Assembly (NCBI GenBank): GCA_022828595.1
Contig: JAKGHH010000003.1
Span: forward strand, 9,858,934-9,922,933
Reading direction: 5' to 3'
DNA from: Nelumbo lutea
Lineage: Eukaryota > Streptophyta > Magnoliopsida > Proteales > Nelumbonaceae
Length of the DNA: 64,000 nt
Shown here piece after piece: positions 57,501 to 64,000 of the stretch. How positions within the stretch are numbered: the stretch's first letter is position 1; the number at the start of each line of letters is the position of its first letter. The notes under the pieces were generated by a model. The model was not told the origin of the DNA and made no database searches. It was given only the letters and a program-made list of their open reading frames with translations. A program made the translations under genes and the position numbers.

Positions 57501-60490
57501 AACATCTACAATTTGATCTCCGAAACATTTGAATGGGCCTCTTATGTTTGTCTCAGATTTGATACCAATTCCAAAAATTCCAGGTTACCATGAAAGCATC
57601 CATCAACCTTTACTCATTTCTTTTATTCCTTGCTAAAACCTTTACACCATTGTGAATCTTATATGACATTCAACATCAAAAAGAAGCGGGAAACTAAGGT
57701 AAAATCAATATCAAGTGCAAAATTGTTACGAACTCATTCTGTCTGAGACAAGATTTTTTTCCACTCTTTGTTTCTTTTTCCTCTTCCGGAACAAAAGATA
57801 TTGTAAGAGCCTAAATATACATACGTAGTGAAATTACTAAATTTAACACGAATGCTGTATTTTTCTAAGTAGAATGGGTGGAAAACAAAGTTTCCATGGT
57901 AAAAAGGGTCAAAGTATGTCTGAAATATTTCAGATCAGGGCAAGATTTAACAATGTTGCAATAAAAATAGTATAACAACCCATCAAAGAAGAAAATGCAG
58001 ATATTTTAATTGGTCTAAAATTCCCTGGTTGGATGGAAATAGAAATTTTGAATTTTGGTATAAAATTCAATAAGAATTACTAACAAATATCCAATGTAAG
58101 AAGGCATCAACTGTTAAGTGTTAAGAAAAAGATGTCTGAGGACAGAATAAAATAGTTCAAGTAGCTAGGAGGATTCATGCAGTGGGAGATGTAGAAGACT
58201 ATCTTCTTGGAACAGATGACAAAGATTTAGAAGGCAAGATGCATCAATCAATAATGGGCAACAACAAGATCTAATGATAAAACTTGCTGTATCCTCCAGT
58301 TGATAAAGCATGACAAGGAAAAGAGAAGGGCCACAATTTGCTAGAGTGTGAAAGACGAAGGAGTGACGGGGAATGAAGGTCTTCTCATTGACAAATGGTG
58401 AATGGCATCCCATTGAAAGAGATGGGAGAGGGTTAGAGAAAAGATTGACAGTGGTGTCAGCAGGGTGCAGAACCCCAGCATAGGAGGAGATCCTTGAGGT
58501 TACTTCATTCGCTGTACTGAATGGTGGTTATCTCAGTAATTTTCTGGCTATCAGGCTGAAAGCAACCAAAGTGGTGATGTAGGCATTGTAGAAGCATCAT
58601 GGGCCAATAACATAGAGGCTGGAGAAGAGTACACCAGTGGCAATCACAACCATATGGTGAAAGTAGGGAAATAAATGTCACTTGTTCATATTGCATATCA
58701 TGGATTTTTAGTAAGGCGTTTATCATTTAAGGTCATGAGAGAAAAGCCATGGAGTTGTGCACTACACAACAGGGGTACATACCTACAAATTACCAAAAGC
58801 CCCAGGAGAGTGACATACAGGCTTCACCAAGAATCATAGATTGGAATGGAAATTTTCCCATGAAAAGAAAAAAAAATAGTGGGGCTGGAATTTTAAAAGC
58901 ATATATTTTTCATCCTATTCAATCTTTATCAATGGAGCATCTGAAGGACATTTTCATAATTAAGAAAGGCATACACCAGAGAGACCCCATTGCCATCATT
59001 CCTACTTATCGCTGCAGTAGGGTCTTTTTTTGGAGTGAAATGCTGTTTGGTCTATGGGCCAAATGTTATCTATGGCTAAAGTGTTAGGTATTTTTGTCTT
59101 AAGGTAATCCAATGGAGATATTTAGTTTGCCAATGGTACCACACTGCTTTCTGATGCCTGGCATGAGAGGTTTCAGTATGTCAATGATGTCTTGTGTTTT
59201 AAAGCTATCTTTAGCTTACACATAAACCAATTTCCCCCCATTTCGGGTGGGGCATCAGCATTGATTTGCCACTATTGATAACAGCTGTCTTGTACCTCAG
59301 ATGTTCTGTCTTTCTTCCCTTTAATAGACCTGGAGCATCCACCCTCACTCAGAATGGGTACTGGACAAGAGGAGGGCCAGCCTCCCCTGGGTTCAATGCT
59401 AGTGTCTCTCTAACTTCTGGCACAAGGGCAGGGTTCCCTCTGAACATTGGAAAAGAGCTCCAGATATGCATGGGCACAACCATCAAAACCCGATGTTTTC
59501 TACACAACCAATAGCAAGGACAAGAATCAGTTATATAAACCTTTCCTGCAACTGTTAACACTTGGATTATTGGCATCATCACTGGCATTGAAGGAGAGCA
59601 AGGAAACATTAGGAAAACCACTTTGGCTCCTTAATGAGTATGGTTCTTATCCTTCCCCAATAATAAATAAAACAAGGAAATTTATATCTGTTAATCTTAC
59701 TGGCCCAACAAATTCCCAATAGGGAATTGGATAAGGGCTGACTACTCTTCTCATGAAGTGAGATCTTTGCAGTAGGTAATGTCTTGAATCTAACTGAGCT
59801 CGCAGGTGCACTTGGGTGTAGATGTGGATCATTTCTGACTTAATACTTGGGACTCCCATTGGATGCTAACGACAGATCAGAAGGTAATACGGAACCCTGC
59901 GATTGAAATATCTGGTAGGAAACTATCTTGCTGAAAAAGAAAAGCTACTGCTCAAGCTGGAGATTGACATAGATAAGCAAAAAACAAAGCTGGAATTGAA
60001 AGATATAAAGAATCCAAATTCCAAGAAACCGGAGAAAGAAAATATCAGAAATTCGGAACTTTGAAAACTTAAGACATACAAAAATCCAAAATTCTCATGG
60101 AAGTTGAGCCTCTAAATGAGAATTAACTGCGAAATGTTCCCAATAAAAAAAGTTTTGATAAACGAAAAAGAAACGATTACGAATGAAGCCCGAAGAGACC
60201 CCAAAACAATATTTTTTCAGAAAGAGGGAGAAAGCTAAAAAATCAGAGCAGTAAGTACCTACCTCCGATTTGGCTGCAACTTCTATCTGCTGCTTCAGAA
60301 AGACATAAGTTTGGCTACGAAAAACAAAAGAACCGGTGGTCTCATTCCCTTTTCCGTCTATATTTTTCTCCGAGGAACAAGCAATGGTCTTACATATCCT
60401 CGTTATATCTCTACAACGTGGTCGACCCAGCCAAGGCCACCTCCTTGCTGTATTTAATTCAGTGAAAACTTTGAAGTTCAGAGATTGCAT
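53714..60490 (-). CDS. UVR plus ApaG (DUF525) domain protein, disrupted as assembled
   Basis: The six exons are 60263-60490, 57030-57143, 55985-56065, 54382-54582, 54126-54222 and 53714-53824. The N-terminus (MQSLNFKVFTELNTARRWPW ...) is Arg-rich and poor in acidic residues, fitting a chloroplast or mitochondrial transit peptide. Residues about 68-128 form UVR-like helices (DYKEAARIRDSLRLF, ERFEDAARYRNEL). The ApaG fold follows (FRVQVRSLYIE, RIRITNNS, RRHWIITDANGK, GIGIIGEQPVILP, FEYSSACSLNTP, FNVAIAPFSLS). Exon 4 is about 31 nt too long. After HSQP it reads TGA and an (AT)19 tract replaces the short GQYFFAY segment, so the frame stops and shifts. All splice sites and the exons on both sides are intact. 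Either the gene is a recent null allele or the tract is an assembly artefact. Full length would be about 266 aa. Function of this plant protein is not established to my knowledge. Confidence 0.87.
54357..54376. repeat. GA microsatellite beside the exon 4 donor
   Basis: A GGGGAGAGAGAGAGAGAGAG tract lies in the intron a few bases from the donor of exon 4 of the ApaG-domain gene. Confidence 0.9.
54483..54520. repeat. (AT)19 tract inside ApaG-gene exon 4
   Basis: Nineteen uninterrupted AT units lie between ...CAGCCTTGAATGGATCA and TTTTGCGTACAGG (minus strand). Related proteins have a few codons (about GQYFFAY) at this place. No acceptable donor and acceptor pair that removes the tract and keeps the frame was found. 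Confidence 0.92.
54972..55090 (+). mobile_element. Au-type SINE fragment
   Basis: AAAAAGGGCAGCCCAGTGCACGAGGCTCCCACCAATGTAGGGCCTGGGGAGGG is close to the internal part of the plant Au SINE family (GCAGCCCGGTGCA-AAGCTCCCGC-ATGCGGGGTC-GGGGA). It lies in the intron between exons 3 and 4 of the ApaG-domain gene. Confidence 0.75.
57144..60262 (-). other. First intron of the ApaG-domain gene
   Basis: About 3.1 kb with no recognised exon, gene or transposable element. Open frames such as plus 58749-59087 and minus 59349-59621 lack any domain I know. Confidence 0.6.
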
Positions 60491-60849
60491 TTCTTTCCTC
60501 TCTCCTCTTTCTTCCTTTCTTTTATGAGTTTGTCCTTCATTCTTGCTCTAACTTCTCCTAGTTGTACAGATGTTATCACTTGTCTGAGATTGATTGATCC
60601 AACACTTGATCAACACTCGAAAATACAAGGCTGGAATGAATTAAAAAAAAAAAGAAAATACAAAGCTGGAAACCTCATCGATTGTATCAATTGTAGGCTA
60701 TTCGAGGTGTGCCATTATTACTGGTACTGTGACGACTGTCTCTATGATTTCTGCTTTTACGGTTAAAACCCCTATAAATTATGAAATTAGGGAGAAGTGC
60801 CAAATGGAGCAAGTCATTCGTAATACGAAGGTCTATCATTCATCCCTTA
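60491..60849. other. Short intergenic region
   Basis: Holds the upstream region of the ApaG-domain gene (minus) and nothing else recognised before the Gypsy LTR. Confidence 0.5.
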
Positions 60850-61607
60850 TGATGAAGGAATATTTGGCCAGATATTGTAATCACACAACGCGTGGAAAAT
60901 GCAATAGCTGGGCACAATAATACGTTTAAGGCGAAAGCATGAAGGGGATGAACCAGGAGTCCAAATTCCCTACCATTAGTCTGAATTCCCTACTAGGAGT
61001 TCAAATTCTCCCTTAGACACCGAGCTAAACTCAAAAGACAATAATCCGAATTGGCCTACCCTATGGCAGTTCGAGACACACCTTCGAACTCAAAACTTCA
61101 CATCGCTCACCACTCCAGCACTTCGCCTCCAGGATGCCAAACTGAACAACCGTACCATGCTTAACACCGAGGAAGTTTGTATCTAGGGGTGGTGCACCTG
61201 ACTGACTTGGGATCTGACGCTTGACAGCCGCACTTCAAACGGCCACCTGCCACTGCCATCTTAAGTTATAGAGACGACTCCGACAAGGAGCAGTGGCAGT
61301 TCTGTCCCAGCACAAGGGATGACACCTGAACTGGTAGAAACACAAAAGTAATTATACCCGACCTGACAGAAGCCTCGGAGTGAGTGCGCGAAGTGGTTAT
61401 AAAAGGCCCCCTACCCCCAACAACAATGTATGCAAACTTTGCGCCATTTGGTTTTATCTTGCCTTTGAGAGAATACTAACTTGAGCTTCGGAGCAATCTC
61501 ACCGGGTCCCCGCGGAGTTCCCTCACCTCATCCATTTTAGGCTCCCCGTTGCTCCAGTCAGAGGCAAGGTTGTTGACAGTTAGGACCGGCCAGATTGTGC
61601 ACCATCA
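60850..61607 (+). repeat. 5' LTR of the Gypsy element
   Basis: The start is placed at TGATGAAGGAA because the other end is CACCATCA, giving matching TGATG/CATCA termini as in the element at 2.4-5.3 kb. TTATAAAAGGCCCCC at about 61397 is a likely TATA box, and the transcription start would be about 30 bp further on. The 3' boundary is firm because of the primer site, but the 5' boundary is inferred. Confidence 0.7.
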
Positions 61608-61609
61608 AT

Positions 61610-61628
61610 TGGCGTCGTCTGTGGGAAA
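61610..61628 (+). other. Primer-binding site of the Gypsy element
   Basis: TGGCGTCGTCTGTGGGAAA, one base different from the TGGCGCCGTCTGTGGGAA site of the other LTR element in this window. Confidence 0.9.
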
Positions 61629-61692
61629 CGCTTCTAAAAACCTCCCTCTAAAACCCTCTTAACCTCCTCTTCTTCCAAAAACTCCAACACCC

Positions 61693-64000
61693 ATGGCTTC
61701 TTCCAACAATGTCGGATGTGGCATAGAAACAAACACCATCGGGGAACAACTCCAAGTTCCCGTGGTGTGGATCGGGCAGTTTACCATCCCTCTTTCAGTG
61801 GATGGGATCCCTAGCTTGAATGCGCCACAAGCAGTGGTGCCCCTGAACCTCCTGCCTTGAGCGTCCCTCTTCCACTCCCTATCGAAGCAACCTTCGCTAA
61901 ACCAACTACTGTCCCACTGGCGACCCGCCAGAACTAGCTGAACCACTTAATGCAATGCATGCGGGCAATGCAAGCCCAAATGCAACAATTCCAGTAGCAT
62001 CAACTCCAGCAGCACCAGGTACTGCACCACCTCTCCCAACACCATTATCAACAGCAGTTCCCTCAGCTACCCTTGAACCAGTCACTGCTTCCACCTCGGT
62101 ACCCTGTTTTGAAGCCGGTTAAGGCCTCCCCTCAAGGTGGACGCCCTCACCGAGGAGAAGCTTCCCAACTCCAAAACCCCCCTAATAGTCAGGCCTCATC
62201 CCTCGGCCGAAAGGAAAGAAAAATTACCCCCGCCTCACAGCTCGCAGGTGGGTCAAGAACCTCGCCCACAAAGTCAGCACCTCGGTGCTCCAAGCCTGAG
62301 TTCTCGCTCATGGAGAACCGATTCAGCGCCCTAGCAGCAGACCAGCATTTCGGGCTCATCAAGCTCGGCAACACAGAGGCCAGCAGCACCAGTACCAAGC
62401 CCACTCAACAAAGGCGTCGACGAAGTCACCGAACTGCCACCCGTGTCCTGCCTGAGCTCAGAGGAAAGGAAGAGACGAGCTCAAACGAGGTAAAAGCTGC
62501 TCCAATTCTCTCAGTTCCTTCCCCCCTCGCATCAGAACTCTTGGCAATCCCCATGCCCAGAGACTTCAAGCTCCCACCCTTGGACAAGTATGATGGGTCC
62601 TTTGACTCCAATGACCACGTTGATGCTTTCCAGTCCCAAATGCACCTTGCTAGGGCCAGTGAATCATGCATGTGCGTGGCCTTCACCACCACCTTCAGGG
62701 GGTGGCTTGCACCTGGTACCGGAACCTAGCCCCCGGGTCAATAAGAAGCTGGGCCCAGTTCCGCAGATCTTCACCGCACACTTCGTTACCAGCAAGCGGT
62801 GCCCCAGAACCGAGGAAAGTATCTTTGGGGTAGTCCAGAGGGAAGGAGAATCCATCCGGAGCTACATCAAGCGGTTCAATGAAGCATGCTTGCAGATACT
62901 GCGATTAGACCCCACGGTACAGCTCGCAGCGGCCAAGAGAGGGGTAACGCACAAGGAGTTCAAATGGCACATGGTGGCTAGCCAGCCAGCGACTGTGGCC
63001 GATTTCCTCAAGCTCGCGGACAAGTTCATGAGAACAGAGGAAGAAATCAACCAAAGAACCGAAGGCGGGGTCGAGAAAAGAAAAAGGGAAGGTGAGCCCT
63101 CCAACCCAGGCGACAAAAGAAGCCAGGCTCGAAAGGCAAAGCCAAGCCAGCCGTCCCAAACTCCCTTAGCAGTTCGGACGGATTACACGTCGTTAAACAC
63201 AAGGTGGACCGAGATCTTGATGATGATCAAAGACGCCCCCTACGTAAAGTGGCCACCTCACCTAAAGAGTAATCCAAACGAGAGAAATAAAAATCTATAT
63301 TGTAGTTTTCATAGAGATCACGGTCATAGTACCAAACAATGTAATAATCTCCGGGACGAGATAGATGGACTCATCCATCGCAGATACTTGAGAAATTTTG
63401 TACAACATAATGATAATAATAATAAGGCAGATCGGCAAGGGGAGCACGGAAAGGATGCCCCCGAGTCCAGCAGTAGACTGGCCGAAGCCTTACAGCGACC
63501 GCCTCCAGAAGAGAGGCCAGTTCGGGGAACCATCCATGTAATAGTGGGAGGTTCGGTGGTAGCAGGGTGCACTTCGGCAGCAGCACGAACGTCAGTTCGC
63601 GAGGCAGCCCAAAAAGAACAGAACCCTCCAAAGAGGCCGAAGACAGAAGAACCGATCTTTTTCATGGAAGATGACGCGCGAGGTGTCCACTATCCCCACG
63701 ATGACGCACTCGTCATAAAACTAGGGATCAGCAACTTCGAAGTCCGGTGCATACTTGTGGACTCAGGCAGTTCGGCGGACATCCGCTTCAAGTCGGCGTT
63801 TGACCAACCACAGTTGTAGAGAAGCGAGTTGAAACCCGCAAACACTCCTCTGGTGGGATTCAGTAGAGAGGAAGTCAGGCCCCTGGGGAAGATAACAGTA
63901 CCTGTGGAAGTCGGCACATGGCCTTGCGCGGTCAGACTCAACCACGATTTCCTGGTGGTTGCGACCCCCTCTCCATACAATGCCATAATAGGGCAGCCAA
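61693..64000 (+). pseudogene. Degenerate Gypsy gag-protease region
   Basis: The first ATG after the primer site (61693) opens 55 codons to a TGA at 61858. Gag coding resumes in 62073-62729 (with PMPRDFKLPPLDKYDGSFD, then DHVDAFQSQMHL) and after a frame change in 62590-63819 (QREGESIRSYIKRFNEACLQ, AAKRGVTHKEFKWHMV, LADKFMRTEEEINQ). A Cys/His cluster C-x2-H-x3-H-x6-C follows in FHRDHGHSTKQC. The protease begins near 63660 with the active site VDSGSSADI. A TAG at 63817-63819 interrupts it, but the same frame continues (ANTPLVGFSREEVRPLG, then DFLVVATPSPYNAIIG) to the window end. The breaks mean this copy is inactive. Confidence 0.9.

Larger units (their letters stand above)
60850..64000 (+). mobile_element. 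Gypsy LTR retrotransposon, 5' part, runs off the window
   Basis: An LTR with TGATG...CATCA ends (60850-61607) is followed by a primer site and a gag-protease reading region that continues past the window end. The order and the primer sequence are those of plant Gypsy elements. The gag with C-x2-H-x3-H type motif and the VDSGSSADI protease fit the Tat/Athila-like side of the superfamily, though the lineage cannot be fixed without the RT. Confidence 0.88.

Noticed and set aside
59266..59621. Open frames on both strands in the ApaG-gene intron
   Set aside because: No domain was recognised, and the flanking exons already join in phase without them.
63324..63665. Minus-strand open frames over the Gypsy region
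   Set aside because: They are shadows of the plus-strand gag-protease reading frame.

Overview
This is a plant nuclear window, from an angiosperm. It has intron-containing genes with GT-AG splice sites, long AT-rich introns and intergenic DNA, AAT and AT microsatellites, and many plant transposable elements (Copia and Gypsy LTR elements, L1-type and RTE-type LINEs, tRNA-derived SINEs, a hAT-like element, MITE-like inverted repeats). I cannot name the species. The long repeat-filled introns and unbiased codon use fit a eudicot or basal angiosperm better than a grass. That is inference.

Five host genes could be reconstructed exon by exon, with reading phase kept across the junctions. ATP-citrate lyase subunit A is on the minus strand at 7407-12438 (12 coding exons, 426 aa). 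Cytosolic ribosomal protein L35/uL29 is on the minus strand at 16943-22505 (4 exons, 123 aa, one 4.6 kb intron). A Tim17/Tim22/Tim23-type mitochondrial membrane protein is on the plus strand at 29064-36438 (4 coding exons, 187 aa). A multi-pass membrane protein of an uncharacterised plant family is on the minus strand at 38477-43208 (8 exons, 347 aa). A UVR plus ApaG (DUF525) protein with a probable organelle-targeting N-terminus is on the minus strand at 53714-60490 (6 exons). Its fourth exon carries an (AT)19 tract and a stop codon as assembled. The genes are housekeeping or organelle-related and form no operon or obvious functional cluster.

Repeats by region: 1-2433 is intergenic with an inverted repeat and a 175-bp tandem duplication. 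2434-5262 is a short, apparently non-coding LTR retrotransposon on the minus strand with 15-bp repeats inside its LTRs. 5263-7400 is microsatellite and AT-rich DNA with a MITE. 13110-16940 is gene-free. The last RPL35 intron holds RTE, L1 and hAT-like insertions. 22650-24985 is a duplicated block split by an L1 remnant. The Tim17-like gene's introns hold L1 ORF1 DNA and SINEs. 45808-52395 is a decayed minus-strand Copia element that contains a 1.5 kb solo LTR and, where gag should be, fragments of two host genes (a CONSTANS-like B-box gene and an ATL-type RING-H2 gene). 60850 to the window end is the 5' part of a plus-strand Gypsy element (LTR, primer site, degenerate gag, start of protease).

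The observations most worth following are the double host-gene capture in the Copia element, the microsatellite that breaks the ApaG-domain exon, and two independent intronic tandem duplications that copy splice acceptors. I saw no CRISPR array, bacterial operon or clearly novel multi-gene system.
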